Shown: one piece after another, positions 1-8,011 of the stretch
Position numbering within the stretch: position 1 is the first letter of the stretch
How the letters are laid out: every line of letters begins with the position of its first letter
NCBI GenBank assembly: GCA_943324395.2
Contig: CALPLL020000001.1
Span: forward strand, 1 to 28,234
Direction of reading: 5' to 3'
DNA length: 28,234 nt
Origin: Rhizobium sp. Q54
Lineage (GTDB): Bacteria; Bacteroidota; Bacteroidia; Flavobacteriales; Flavobacteriaceae
Notes under the pieces: generated by a model
Told to the model about the DNA's origin: nothing
What the model saw: the letters and a program-made list of their open reading frames with translations, nothing else
Database searches by the model: none
Position numbers and translations under genes: made by a program

Positions 1-62
1 AGAAGGGAAAATCCCACGCTTTTTTGCGTGGATTGGAATGATGGCAGGAAATAGCTCCTAAT
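1..62 (-). repeat. Partial copy A of a structured intergenic hairpin repeat
   Basis: Read on the minus strand from 58 to 1 this begins GGAGCTATTTCC, continues to CCAATC, passes through a hairpin (CCACGC, six A, GCGTGG; plus-strand stem 14-19 with 26-31, loop 20-25) and leaves through GGATTTTCCCTTCT at the window edge. The arms extend with AATC pairing to GATT across one bulged base. The same layout of CAATC, hairpin, GGATTTyCC occurs at 24426-24463 with a different stem sequence. I recall similar intergenic elements from other Flavobacterium genomes, but cannot search here. The 3' part of the element lies outside the window. A short plus-strand reading frame ending at 61 is best explained as chance translation of this element. 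Confidence 0.6.
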
Positions 63-113
63 AATTAACAAAAATATCATTTTTTTTCAAACGAATTACC
101 TTTACAATTTTTA

Positions 114-121
114 TATCTTTG
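114..121 (+). promoter_or_regulatory. -7 promoter element for the PASTA/RluD unit
   Basis: TATCTTTG matches the Bacteroidota -7 consensus TAnnTTTG and ends 16 nt before the ATG at 138. No convincing TTG at -33 was found, so the assignment rests on the -7 element and its distance from the gene. Confidence 0.6.
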
Positions 122-137
122 CAGTAAATCGAATACT

Positions 138-743
138 ATGAGTTTAAAAGAATATTTAAAGAGTAAAGTTTTTGCGGTTCAAGTTTTTGTGGCTTTGATA
201 ATTGTATTTGTGTTAGGCTATTTATTCATGCATTGGTTAACATTTACTACTGATCATGGGAATGAAATTACGGTTCCCAATTTGGCTAAAATGACGGAAG
301 AGCAAGTGGAGGAAACAGTGGACGATTTGGATTTGGATTATGTCCTTTTAGACAGTGTTGATTTTAATCCTGCCTTTCCAAAGCACACTGTAGTAGAGCA
401 AGATCCTATGCCGGGCGCGAAAGTGAAGAAAAACAGAAAGATTTATATTAAGATAAATTCATCGGGTTTTACGATGGTTAGAATTCCGAATTTAATTCAA
501 AAAACGTATCGTCAAGCAGTTCCAACATTAAAATCGTTGGGGCTTGAACCGGGTGAAATTACCTACAAACCCGATTTGGCCAAAGACATGGTTTTAGAAA
601 TGCATTGCAACGGTAAGAAATTAAATCCTGGAGATAAAATCTTTAAGTCTTCCAAAATTGATTTGGTTCTAGGTGATGGAAACGAAGGATTTGTTGAACC
701 CGCTGACAGTTTAAGTACTGAAACACCTCCTAATGAACAATAG
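138..743 (+). CDS. PASTA-domain membrane-anchored protein
   Basis: A 201-residue protein with a short cytoplasmic N-terminus, one membrane helix at about residues 11-34 and two PASTA domains (about 43-108 and 113-179), each opening with a VPNL/IPNL-type motif. PASTA domains in other phyla bind uncrosslinked peptidoglycan or muropeptides and usually sit on Ser/Thr kinases or penicillin-binding proteins. Here no catalytic domain is attached, so the protein is probably a periplasmic-facing sensor or scaffold at the cell wall; that role is inference. The C-terminus is a short acidic, Ser/Thr-rich tail. The gene overlaps the downstream pseudouridine synthase by 11 nt, which implies co-transcription and probably translational coupling. 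The -7 element 16 nt upstream supports the ATG chosen. Confidence 0.88.
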   Translation: MSLKEYLKSKVFAVQVFVALIIVFVLGYLFMHWLTFTTDHGNEITVPNLAKMTEEQVEETVDDLDLDYVLLDSVDFNPAFPKHTVVEQDPMPGAKVKKNRKIYIKINSSGFTMVRIPNLIQKTYRQAVPTLKSLGLEPGEITYKPDLAKDMVLEMHCNGKKLNPGDKIFKSSKIDLVLGDGNEGFVEPADSLSTETPPNEQ

Positions 744-1776
744 CAACGACGAAATTGAAGAAATAGAAGAGGAGTTATTTGAGCATTTTAGATTTGACGT
801 TCCTAAAGGGCAATTGCTGCTGCGAATTGACAAATTTTTAATGAATTTGATTCCCAATGCCACACGAAATAAAATTCAAAATGCGGCTTCTGCTGGGGAT
901 ATTTATGTGAATGATGTTCCTGTAAAATCCAATTACCGCGTGAAACCTTTGGACGTGGTTAGAATCATGTTATCGCACCCTCCGTTTGAAAACCGCGTAG
1001 ATCCTGAGAATATTCCTCTAAATATTGTTTATGAAGACGATACTTTATTGCTAATAAATAAACCCGCCGATTTTGTAGTTCATCCTGGACATGGAAATTA
1101 CACGGGTACTTTAGTGAATGCTTTGGCGTATCATTTTGAGAATTTACCGATGAATTCTAGTGAGCGTCCTGGGTTAGTTCACCGAATTGATAAAGACACC
1201 ACTGGACTATTGGTAATTGCAAAAACAGAGGCAACCATGACTCATTTGGCCAAGCAATTTGAAGCTAAAACTACTGAAAGAGAATATATTGCAATAGTTT
1301 GGGGAACCGTAAAAGAAGACCAAGGAACCATAGAAGGAAATATAGCGCGACATGTAAAAGATCGAATGCAAATGGCAGTTTTTGAAGATCCTACCATTGG
1401 AAAACCGGCTGTTACGCATTACAAGGTTTTGGAGCGTTTTGGATATGTAACTTTGGTTTCTTGTATTTTAGAAACAGGACGTACACACCAAATTCGTGTT
1501 CACATGAAACATTTAGGGCACCCGCTTTTTAATGATGCACGTTATGGAGGTGATTTAATTTTGAAGGGAACTACGTTTACCAAATACAAGCAGTTTATTG
1601 ACAATTGCTTTAAGATATTACCAAGACAGGCATTGCATGCTAAAACCCTCGGATTTATTCATCCTACCACAGGTGAAATGATGCGTTTTGATACTGAATT
1701 ACCACAAGACATGCAGGATTGTATTGAAAAGTGGAGAAATTATTCGAAGTCACATGAAGTGATGGAAGCAGAGTAG
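733..1776 (+). CDS. rluD: RluA/RluD-family pseudouridine synthase
   Basis: A 347-residue protein with an acidic N-terminal stretch, an S4 RNA-binding domain (about residues 28-88) and the RluA-type catalytic domain. The signature HRIDKDTTGLL at 150-160 contains the catalytic aspartate Asp153. The later block GRTHQIRVHMKHLGHP is also typical. Enzymes of this family convert uridine to pseudouridine in 23S rRNA; RluD modifies helix 69, but paralogs with S4 domains occur, so the exact target is inferred from the architecture. The start codon lies inside the end of the PASTA gene (11-nt overlap). A hairpin terminator follows directly after the stop. Length and motifs are intact. Confidence 0.92.
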   Translation: MNNSNDEIEEIEEELFEHFRFDVPKGQLLLRIDKFLMNLIPNATRNKIQNAASAGDIYVNDVPVKSNYRVKPLDVVRIMLSHPPFENRVDPENIPLNIVYEDDTLLLINKPADFVVHPGHGNYTGTLVNALAYHFENLPMNSSERPGLVHRIDKDTTGLLVIAKTEATMTHLAKQFEAKTTEREYIAIVWGTVKEDQGTIEGNIARHVKDRMQMAVFEDPTIGKPAVTHYKVLERFGYVTLVSCILETGRTHQIRVHMKHLGHPLFNDARYGGDLILKGTTFTKYKQFIDNCFKILPRQALHAKTLGFIHPTTGEMMRFDTELPQDMQDCIEKWRNYSKSHEVMEAE

Positions 1777-1778
1777 AT

Positions 1779-1812
1779 AAAAAAAAGGGATTCAATTTGA
1801 ACCCCTTTTTTA
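1779..1812. terminator. Bidirectional intrinsic terminator
   Basis: An A-run, then GGG-A-TTCA, loop ATT, TGAA-CCC, then a T-run (stem arms about 1787-1794 and 1798-1804). The A-rich and T-rich flanks make it usable from both sides. It separates the convergent rluD-type gene (stop 1776) and the minus-strand exported protein (stop at 1818). Confidence 0.85.
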
Positions 1813-1817
1813 ATTTA

Positions 1818-2384
1818 TTAAAAACTGTATCCTATTTTTATACCTACTCTAGGGACTAGGCTTGAAAACGAATTATTATCAACATCTTCCGTACCACGCC
1901 ATTCTATTTTCCATAGGCAACCCATAGAAGGATCTATGCTTACTTCTTTTGAAACTTGCCATTTATAGCCTACTTCGGGATTGAAAAAAGAGAGGTATTT
2001 ATAGGTTCCAGTATAAAATTCATCTTTAAAACGGATGTATCCAAATTCTAAACTGTTTTGGTAGTAAAATTCTTTCCAACTGTCTTTCTTTAAGAAAGTT
2101 CTAGATCCCGACGATAATATAATTCCTGTTCCAATATGTTTTCCATCATGAAGATTCACAACAGTTCTACCATAGCCTAATTTTAAAATTCCAGACTGGT
2201 TGTTTCCAAAGTAATTTTTTTTAAGATGTTTTTTTTCTCCAGTTAATTCGAATGCGTTTGGTTCAGAGAAGCTAAATCCCAAGTTGATTGTTCTTTTTTG
2301 ATCAATTCCCCGTGCTAGCTTGATTTTGTCTTGAGCAAAACTAAAACTGCTAATTAAAAGTGCGAATACTACTATTTTTTTCAT
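1818..2384 (-). CDS. Exported protein of unknown function, possible small outer-membrane barrel
   Basis: A 188-residue protein starting with a clear signal peptide (about residues 1-17, ending SFSFA before Gln). The rest is rich in alternating aromatic and polar residues (GYIRFKDEFYTG, YKYLSFFNPEVGYKW) and ends in GIKIGYSF. That pattern, with a terminal phenylalanine, suggests a small beta-barrel of the outer membrane, but I do not recognise a named family. It is a single-gene unit: a -7 element lies 24 nt upstream and it shares the bidirectional terminator at 1779-1812 with the facing gene. No enzymatic motif is visible. Confidence 0.75.
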   Translation of the reverse strand: MKKIVVFALLISSFSFAQDKIKLARGIDQKRTINLGFSFSEPNAFELTGEKKHLKKNYFGNNQSGILKLGYGRTVVNLHDGKHIGTGIILSSGSRTFLKKDSWKEFYYQNSLEFGYIRFKDEFYTGTYKYLSFFNPEVGYKWQVSKEVSIDPSMGCLWKIEWRGTEDVDNNSFSSLVPRVGIKIGYSF

Positions 2385-2408
2385 TTTTGATAAATTAGGT
2401 TACAGTAG

Positions 2409-2416
2409 CAAATGTA
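2409..2416 (-). promoter_or_regulatory. -7 promoter element for the exported protein at 1818-2384
   Basis: On the minus strand TACATTTG matches TAnnTTTG and ends 24 nt before the start codon at 2384. A -33 element is not obvious. Confidence 0.5.
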
Positions 2417-2455
2417 ATCAAATTATATTTTAAAGAAAAATAGAGTTGAAATGAA

Positions 2456-2487
2456 TTGGTAAACTTAAGATGTTATTTGTATTTTTG
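2456..2487 (+). promoter_or_regulatory. Bacteroidota-type promoter of yaaA
   Basis: TTG at 2456-2458, 21-nt spacer, TATTTTTG at 2480-2487, then 20 nt to the ATG at 2508. Both elements and the spacing fit the -33/-7 promoter of this phylum. Confidence 0.65.
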
Positions 2488-2507
2488 AGTTTCGATAACC
2501 TACTATT

Positions 2508-3266
2508 ATGAAAATTGTAATTTCACCAGCTAAGTCCTTAAATTTTGAGTCTGAATTACCAACACAGATTTTCTCTGATGCTGCTTTTTTAAAAGAAGCG
2601 AGACAAGTTCATAAGGTTTTAAAAAAAATGAAACCCAAAGACTTGTCTGAATTGATGGATATTTCAGATAATTTGGCAGAATTGAATTGGGAGCGCAATC
2701 AAAGTTGGAAAACTCCATTCACCACGGCTAATTCCCGACCTGCAATATACACTTTTGATGGGGAAGTGTATACTGGAGTAGATGCCTACACGATTCCGAT
2801 GGATAAGATGGAAGATTTACAAAACAGATTATATATACTTTCTGGGTTGTATGGCTTGTTGAAACCACTAGATTTAATTCAAGCGTACCGATTAGAAATG
2901 GGAACCTCAATTGCCATTGGTGAATCCAAAAATTTATATGCTTTTTGGAAAACAAAGATTACCAAAGTGCTCAATAAATCACTTTCAAAAGGAGAGTTTT
3001 TATTGAATTTAGCCAGCACAGAATATTTCTCAGCTATTGATACCAAATTGCTTAAAGCAAAAGTGATCACGCCAGAATTTAAAGATTATAAAGACGGCAA
3101 ACTCAAGATGATTAGTTTCTTTGCTAAAAAGGCTAGGGGATTAATGGTGCGCTATATTATTGATACTAATGCCCAAACTGTTGATGATCTAAAAGGGTTT
3201 AATTATGAAGGCTATGCTTTTGATGCTAATTTATCAAGCGATTCAAAATTAGTTTTTACTAGGTAA
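2508..3266 (+). CDS. yaaA: YaaA-family peroxide stress protein (DUF328)
   Basis: A 252-residue soluble protein, the usual length for YaaA. The N-terminus MKIVISPAKSLNFE carries the family's ISPAK signature, and the segment LYILSGLYGLLKPLDLIQAYRLEMGT matches its conserved centre. In E. coli YaaA is induced by OxyR and lowers free intracellular iron during hydrogen peroxide stress, limiting DNA damage; it is cytoplasmic and binds DNA. Whether regulation is the same here cannot be seen. It has its own promoter. Its stop codon is only 2 bp from the stop of the convergent efflux gene with no terminator between, so the two transcripts probably overlap at their 3' ends. Confidence 0.93.
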   Translation: MKIVISPAKSLNFESELPTQIFSDAAFLKEARQVHKVLKKMKPKDLSELMDISDNLAELNWERNQSWKTPFTTANSRPAIYTFDGEVYTGVDAYTIPMDKMEDLQNRLYILSGLYGLLKPLDLIQAYRLEMGTSIAIGESKNLYAFWKTKITKVLNKSLSKGEFLLNLASTEYFSAIDTKLLKAKVITPEFKDYKDGKLKMISFFAKKARGLMVRYIIDTNAQTVDDLKGFNYEGYAFDANLSSDSKLVFTR

Positions 3267-3268
3267 TC

Positions 3269-4822
3269 CTAATTTCTTTTCTTAATTAATAATACAAACG
3301 GAATACAAAACAAAAATAGTAGTCCCAGGTAATTAAAAATATCGATATAAGTCAAAACCGAACTTTGCTTCATTACATTAAATTCCAAAATTTTATAGGC
3401 TTTATTTAATGATTCATTAAAGCTATATCCTTTACTCATTAACCCTTGTTGTAATTGAGTTACCCTTTGCTGAACGGCATAACTAGTACTATCCAAATGT
3501 GAAATCAAATTAACTCTATGAACTTGATTTAAACGTGCTATTAATGTAGTGATAATTGCAATTCCAAACGAACCTCCTAATTGTCGCATCATTCCTGTAA
3601 AAGCGGCACCTTCGCCAATTTCTCTTCCTTTTAATGTTGATAAAGAAAGTGTAGTAATAGGTACAAAAAGCAATCCAAGTCCAATTCCTCGTAATATCAA
3701 AGGCCAGAAAATATGTTCCGAACCAGTATCTGGTGTTAAAACATTGTGCATCCAAAAGGAGAATATAAAAAAGGCTAAAAATCCCGCCGCTACCATATAG
3801 GCTTGAGGAACACCACGCTGAATTAATTTTCCAATCATTGGCATCATAAAACCAGTGGTAATAGAACTAGGAATAAGTATTAATCCCGCATTTAATGCAC
3901 TCCAACCAAGAATTGATTGCGTATAAATAGGTATTATAAAGGTAGAACTGTAAAGCCCAAAACCAAGCACAAAACTCATAATAACCCCCACGCGAAGGTT
4001 AGTGTTTTTAAGCACCCTTAAATTTACGATTGGATGCTTGTAATTGAGCTCTCGCCAAATAAACAAAACAAAACTAACTGATGAAACTAAGGTTAGAATT
4101 TTGATAATTCTATCGTTAAACCAGTCGTCCTGCTGACCGTGTTCTAAAACATATTGCAGCGAACCTACAAAACCTGCAAGCAATGCAATTCCCCACCAAT
4201 CGACTTGGGAAGCTTTCAATTTCTCTCCGAATTTAGGACTTCTAACGTAAGTTAAAGTCAAAAATGCAGCGATAATTCCTATTGGAATATTGATATAAAA
4301 AATATAAGGCCAAGAAAAATGATCTACAAAATAACCTCCTAATGGCGGCCCTAATGTTGGCCCCACAATTACACCCATTCCGTAAATTGCTTGTGCCATT
4401 CCACGTTTTGCAACAGGATAACTTTCTGTAATAATGGTTTGAGCAGTAACTAGTAAAGCCCCGCCACCTAAGCCTTGAATGAATCTAAAAAACACCAATT
4501 CCCAAATATTCGTTGCGTTTCCGCAAAGGAAGGAGGCAATGGTAAATATGATAATTGAGGTAGCAAAATAGTTTCGTCTTCCAAACTGTTGGGACAACCA
4601 ACTTGTCATTGGAATAATGATCACATTTGCAATAGCATAGGCAGTAATAACCCATGCAACATCAGTTAGAGTTGCCCCTAAACTTCCTCGCATGTTGTTC
4701 AAAGCTACGTTTACAATAGTGGTATCTACAATTTCAAGCAAAGCACAAAGCACCGCCGTAATTGTGATAATTATCCTTCTGAATCCGTATTCTACTAGGC
4801 TATCTGGATCTTGTTGTACCAT
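3269..4822 (-). CDS. emrB: DHA2-family multidrug efflux permease (EmrB type)
   Basis: A 517-residue inner-membrane transporter of the major facilitator superfamily with about 14 membrane helices. It has the DHA2 hallmarks: an aspartate in helix 1 (ALLEIVDTTIVNVAL), the loop QQFGRRNYF after helix 2, and an antiporter motif in helix 5 (GVIVGPTLGPPLGGYF). It should use proton-motive force to drive toxic hydrophobic compounds through the adaptor and the outer-membrane channel encoded upstream. The frame is open to a TTG at 4837, but the ATG at 4822 is preferred and leaves a 25-nt gap after the emrA-type gene. It is the last gene of the unit and faces yaaA with 2 bp between stops. Confidence 0.92.
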   Translation of the reverse strand: MVQQDPDSLVEYGFRRIIITITAVLCALLEIVDTTIVNVALNNMRGSLGATLTDVAWVITAYAIANVIIIPMTSWLSQQFGRRNYFATSIIIFTIASFLCGNATNIWELVFFRFIQGLGGGALLVTAQTIITESYPVAKRGMAQAIYGMGVIVGPTLGPPLGGYFVDHFSWPYIFYINIPIGIIAAFLTLTYVRSPKFGEKLKASQVDWWGIALLAGFVGSLQYVLEHGQQDDWFNDRIIKILTLVSSVSFVLFIWRELNYKHPIVNLRVLKNTNLRVGVIMSFVLGFGLYSSTFIIPIYTQSILGWSALNAGLILIPSSITTGFMMPMIGKLIQRGVPQAYMVAAGFLAFFIFSFWMHNVLTPDTGSEHIFWPLILRGIGLGLLFVPITTLSLSTLKGREIGEGAAFTGMMRQLGGSFGIAIITTLIARLNQVHRVNLISHLDSTSYAVQQRVTQLQQGLMSKGYSFNESLNKAYKILEFNVMKQSSVLTYIDIFNYLGLLFLFCIPFVLLIKKRN

Positions 4823-4847
4823 ATTAATTTGGTTCAAATGCTATTAA

Positions 4848-5924
4848 TTAGTTTAAACGCACATCAACATCAACGTTCATTCCAGGTCTTAATAACTTAA
4901 TTTTTTCAGGATCGTTTGTTGTAATTAAGCTAATTTTTACTGGTAAACGCTGGATTGTTTTAACAAAGTTTCCGGTTGCATTATCTGGAGGTAATAATGA
5001 AAATTTAGATCCTGTAGCTGGTGAAAAAGAAGTGATTTCTCCTTCAAAATCAGTATCAGGGTAGGCATCTACTTTTACTGTTACTTTTTGTCCCATTTTC
5101 ATTTTGTTCAATTGCGTTTCTTTAAAATTGGCAATTACCCAAGCTTCTTGATTGTTGATAATGTAAAATAAAGCTTGTCCAGGTTGAACCAATTGCCCAG
5201 TTTGTATAGCAATTTTTGATACTTGTCCGTCGATTGCTGCCGTAACAACTGTGTATCCTAAGTTTAGTTTTGCTGCTTCTAGCATCGCTTCAGCACGCTT
5301 AATATTTGCAGAAGCAACTTCACTTTGCTTATTTGAAACTTTAGATTTCGCAATAATAACCGATTTTTGGAACGAACTAGCTTTCTGTTGGTCTTGCAAT
5401 ATTCTCAATTGGCTTTCTGCTTCTTGTTTTGTTGCTAAAGCTTGCTCAAATTGTTGTTTGGTAATGGAGTGATTTTTATACAAATTATTGTAACGTTCAA
5501 AATCGTTGGTAGCTCTTCCCAATCTAATTTTAGCTGTTTCTATTGTTCCACCTGCCGATTGTACATTAGCATCTGAAACAGATACACTAGCTAAAGCACT
5601 TCCAATATCTGCTTTGGAAACTTCAAAATTTCCTTGTGCTGCAATTAATGCGGCTTTCGCGTCTTCTAATTTAACTAAGTAATCGTTGTTGTCAATGGTG
5701 AAAAGGGTATCTCCTTTTTTTACAAAATCGTTGTCTTTGATGTACACTTTAGTTACATAACCCATTACTCTTGGGATAATTGGATTCATATTTTTCTCAA
5801 TTTGCGCATCGTCAGTGGTTTCATGCGAAAGAGAATGTATATATTTAAAAACTCCATAGCTCAATCCTGAAAGAATTAATACTACAATAATGATACTTTT
5901 TTTGTTGCTTTTTTGATTTTCCAT
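4848..5924 (-). CDS. emrA: HlyD-family membrane fusion protein (EmrA type)
   Basis: A 358-residue periplasmic adaptor. One N-terminal membrane helix (about residues 10-28) is followed by TTDDAQIEKNMNPIIPRV and the first half of a biotinyl/lipoyl-like domain (GYVTKVYIKDNDFVKKGDTLF). A long Ala/Gln/Lys-rich coiled-coil hairpin fills about 80-225. The second lipoyl half (AAIDGQVSKIAIQTGQLVQPGQ) and a beta-barrel domain ending VDVDVRLN follow. Proteins of this type link an inner-membrane pump to a TolC channel. It lies 11 nt downstream of the tolC-type gene and 25 nt upstream of the permease, so all three parts of the pump are in one operon. Confidence 0.93.
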   Translation of the reverse strand: MENQKSNKKSIIIVVLILSGLSYGVFKYIHSLSHETTDDAQIEKNMNPIIPRVMGYVTKVYIKDNDFVKKGDTLFTIDNNDYLVKLEDAKAALIAAQGNFEVSKADIGSALASVSVSDANVQSAGGTIETAKIRLGRATNDFERYNNLYKNHSITKQQFEQALATKQEAESQLRILQDQQKASSFQKSVIIAKSKVSNKQSEVASANIKRAEAMLEAAKLNLGYTVVTAAIDGQVSKIAIQTGQLVQPGQALFYIINNQEAWVIANFKETQLNKMKMGQKVTVKVDAYPDTDFEGEITSFSPATGSKFSLLPPDNATGNFVKTIQRLPVKISLITTNDPEKIKLLRPGMNVDVDVRLN

Positions 5925-5935
5925 AATAGGTTATA

Positions 5936-7258
5936 TTAGTTTTTTGTTAGTTGGAAGGATTGAATTAATTGACCTGCTGCATATTGCATTTCGTAATATT
6001 TTAGCATTACATTGGCTCTTGAATAGGCATAATTTATTCTAGAATTTAATTGCTCTACATCGGCTTCTAAAAGTTCTGTAGTATTTGAAAGTCCGTTGTC
6101 GTATTTGTCTTTTACAATTCTGTAATTTTCTTTTGCTTGATCAATGGCTTGTTCGTAAACTAAATTTTGTTTCAAAGTCAAATTATAATTTTCGTTGGCT
6201 TCATGAACCTGATTTTTAATTTTTTCAGATAAAATACTTTCTGTTTCTTGAACTTCTAATGCTTTACTTTTGGCTGTTTTTACATTTGTTCCATTTTTAA
6301 AGATATTGGCAAAATCGTAGGATAAGCCAACACCAAAATTCATAGCATTAGAAACAGTTAAAGTGTTTTTCAAATCCAAATAAATCAAACCTCCAGTTAA
6401 ATTCAATGAAGGATAATAGGCGCTTTTCGCAATTTTAATATTGTTTTCACTTGCTTTCTGAAGGTAATGAATCGCTTCAAGATCTTTACGATTTTTGAGA
6501 GCTACCTGAACATCGTTCATTGTATTTATTGGTTGATTGTTTCCAAATTGATTTTCATCAATTCCAATTTTAAAATCTTCAGGGAGTTTTAAAAGTGTAA
6601 TTAAATCATAATTATATACGGAAACATTTTTATAAGCTTCGTCCAATGCCAGTTGCACTTTCGCTTTTTGTAATTGTGCTTTAAGCAAATCATTTCGCGC
6701 AATAATTCCATTTTTTTCAAGTGCGGTAAAGTCGGTAACGCGTTGCTCAGCACTTTTTAAATTGTCCGTTATTAGGACTACTGCTTTTTGAGCTCGGTAT
6801 AAATTGGCATAATTTTCAATTATTTCCATCGCTATATTTTCTTTCGTTTGCTCCAATCTTGCTTTTTCAGAAGAATACAAGTTGGCGGAAGCTTTTACGC
6901 TATTTGCTAATTTAAATCCTGAAAAAACTGGTACTCCTGAGCTTATTTGCCCGAGCATTACTTGGTTGACAGCTATCGGTGAACTGGAAGAATTAGAACT
7001 CAAATTAGAACTAATATGCGCATTAGAAAGTTGTAAAAACTGCCCTGATGCTCTCAAATCAGGATAAAGATTGTTTTTCATCATTTGAGATTCGTGATTT
7101 TTAGTTTCGGCTTTTGCTGATGCTAATGCAATATCGCTACTTTTTGAAATGGCAATATTGATAGCTTCATTTAGCGTCAATCCTTTTTTCTCTTGTGCTT
7201 TAACCGACTGAATCCCAATTGAGATGAGTCCAATGAGCAAAATTTTAGTTACTTTCAT
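5936..7258 (-). CDS. tolC: TolC-family outer-membrane efflux channel
   Basis: A 440-residue protein with a signal peptide (about residues 1-21, cut before Gln22) and the two internally related alpha-helical repeats of TolC-type channels. The repeats are rich in Ala, Asn and Gln heptads, for example LNEAINIAISKSSDIALASAKAE early and YDNGLSNTTELLEADVEQLNS near the end. It forms the outer-membrane exit duct for the adaptor and permease encoded downstream. No TAnnTTTG element is visible in the 59 nt separating it from the amidotransferase gene upstream, so it may be read through from that gene. No TetR-type regulator adjoins this efflux operon. Confidence 0.92.
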   Translation of the reverse strand: MKVTKILLIGLISIGIQSVKAQEKKGLTLNEAINIAISKSSDIALASAKAETKNHESQMMKNNLYPDLRASGQFLQLSNAHISSNLSSNSSSSPIAVNQVMLGQISSGVPVFSGFKLANSVKASANLYSSEKARLEQTKENIAMEIIENYANLYRAQKAVVLITDNLKSAEQRVTDFTALEKNGIIARNDLLKAQLQKAKVQLALDEAYKNVSVYNYDLITLLKLPEDFKIGIDENQFGNNQPINTMNDVQVALKNRKDLEAIHYLQKASENNIKIAKSAYYPSLNLTGGLIYLDLKNTLTVSNAMNFGVGLSYDFANIFKNGTNVKTAKSKALEVQETESILSEKIKNQVHEANENYNLTLKQNLVYEQAIDQAKENYRIVKDKYDNGLSNTTELLEADVEQLNSRINYAYSRANVMLKYYEMQYAAGQLIQSFQLTKN

Positions 7259-7317
7259 TTAGTAAAAGTGATTTGATGGTTTGTTTAATATGTGTTGAAA
7301 ATTCGTTTTTTATATAA

Positions 7318-7890
7318 TTATTGAATGTTTAACCAGTTTTCTAAAATCTGTTTTCCGTTAGGAGTTAAAAGGCTTTCAGGGTGAAATTGTACTCCACGAA
7401 CATCTAAAATTCGATGTCTTAAAGACATGATTTGATTGTTTTCATCAATTGAGGTAATTTCTAGAACTTCAGGGAAATCAGCCGGATTTACTACCCAAGA
7501 ATGGTATCTTCCAACATCAATAGTAGTTTCTAAATTTTGAAACATAGGTTCGTCCGATGCAACTATATTTATGGAGCTTGAAACACCATGATGTACTTTA
7601 TCCAAATTGATAAGGCTTCCACCAAATACTTCGGCAATTGCTTGTTGTCCCAAACAAACACCAAGGATACTTTTTGTTTTTGCATAAGTTTTTATGACTT
7701 CAAATAGTAATCCTGCTTCTTTAGGAACACCTGGACCTGGAGAAAGTAAAATTTTATCAAATTTTTGCAATTCATCAATATCAAATTCATCGTTTCTATA
7801 AACGGTAACAGCAGCATTTAGATCTTCTAAATAATGAACCAAATTATAGGTAAAACTATCGTAATTATCAATGATTATAATCTTTTTCAT
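7318..7890 (-). CDS. pabA: Anthranilate/aminodeoxychorismate synthase glutamine amidotransferase
   Basis: A 190-residue class I glutamine amidotransferase. The triad is visible: Cys79 in GVCLGQQA, and His170 and Glu172 in QFHPES. The N-terminus IIDNYDSFTYNLVHYL and SPGPGVP at about 50-56 are diagnostic of the TrpG/PabA branch. It releases ammonia from glutamine for a chorismate-using partner, giving anthranilate (tryptophan) or aminodeoxychorismate (folate). The partner subunit is not in the window, so TrpG and PabA cannot be separated; standing outside a trp operon slightly favours a folate or dual role. It lies 59 nt upstream of the tolC-type gene in the same orientation and may share its transcript. 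Confidence 0.88.
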   Translation of the reverse strand: MKKIIIIDNYDSFTYNLVHYLEDLNAAVTVYRNDEFDIDELQKFDKILLSPGPGVPKEAGLLFEVIKTYAKTKSILGVCLGQQAIAEVFGGSLINLDKVHHGVSSSINIVASDEPMFQNLETTIDVGRYHSWVVNPADFPEVLEITSIDENNQIMSLRHRILDVRGVQFHPESLLTPNGKQILENWLNIQ

Positions 7891-7960
7891 TTACTTTTTG
7901 TGCAAATTTTTTGATCCAATTTAGGCCTGCAATTTAAGCTTTTTTAAATTATTAAGGATT

Positions 7961-8002
7961 AAAAAAAGCCCTAACATTTGCTAGGGCTTAACTTTTTTTT
8001 TG
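7961..8002 (-). terminator. Intrinsic terminator of the marR/nitroreductase/yceI unit
   Basis: The stem AGCCCTA at 7967-7973 pairs with TAGGGCT at 7982-7988 around an 8-nt loop. On the minus strand a T-run (7966-7961) follows. The other side also has a long T-run on the plus strand, so it could work in both directions. Confidence 0.88.
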
Positions 8003-8011
8003 ATTCTTTAA

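Noticed and set aside
2..61. Plus-strand open frame running from the window edge to a stop at 59-61, as the tail of an upstream gene
   Set aside because: Its sequence coincides with the hairpin repeat copy A read in the opposite direction; there is no recognisable domain, and the repeat explains the sequence better.
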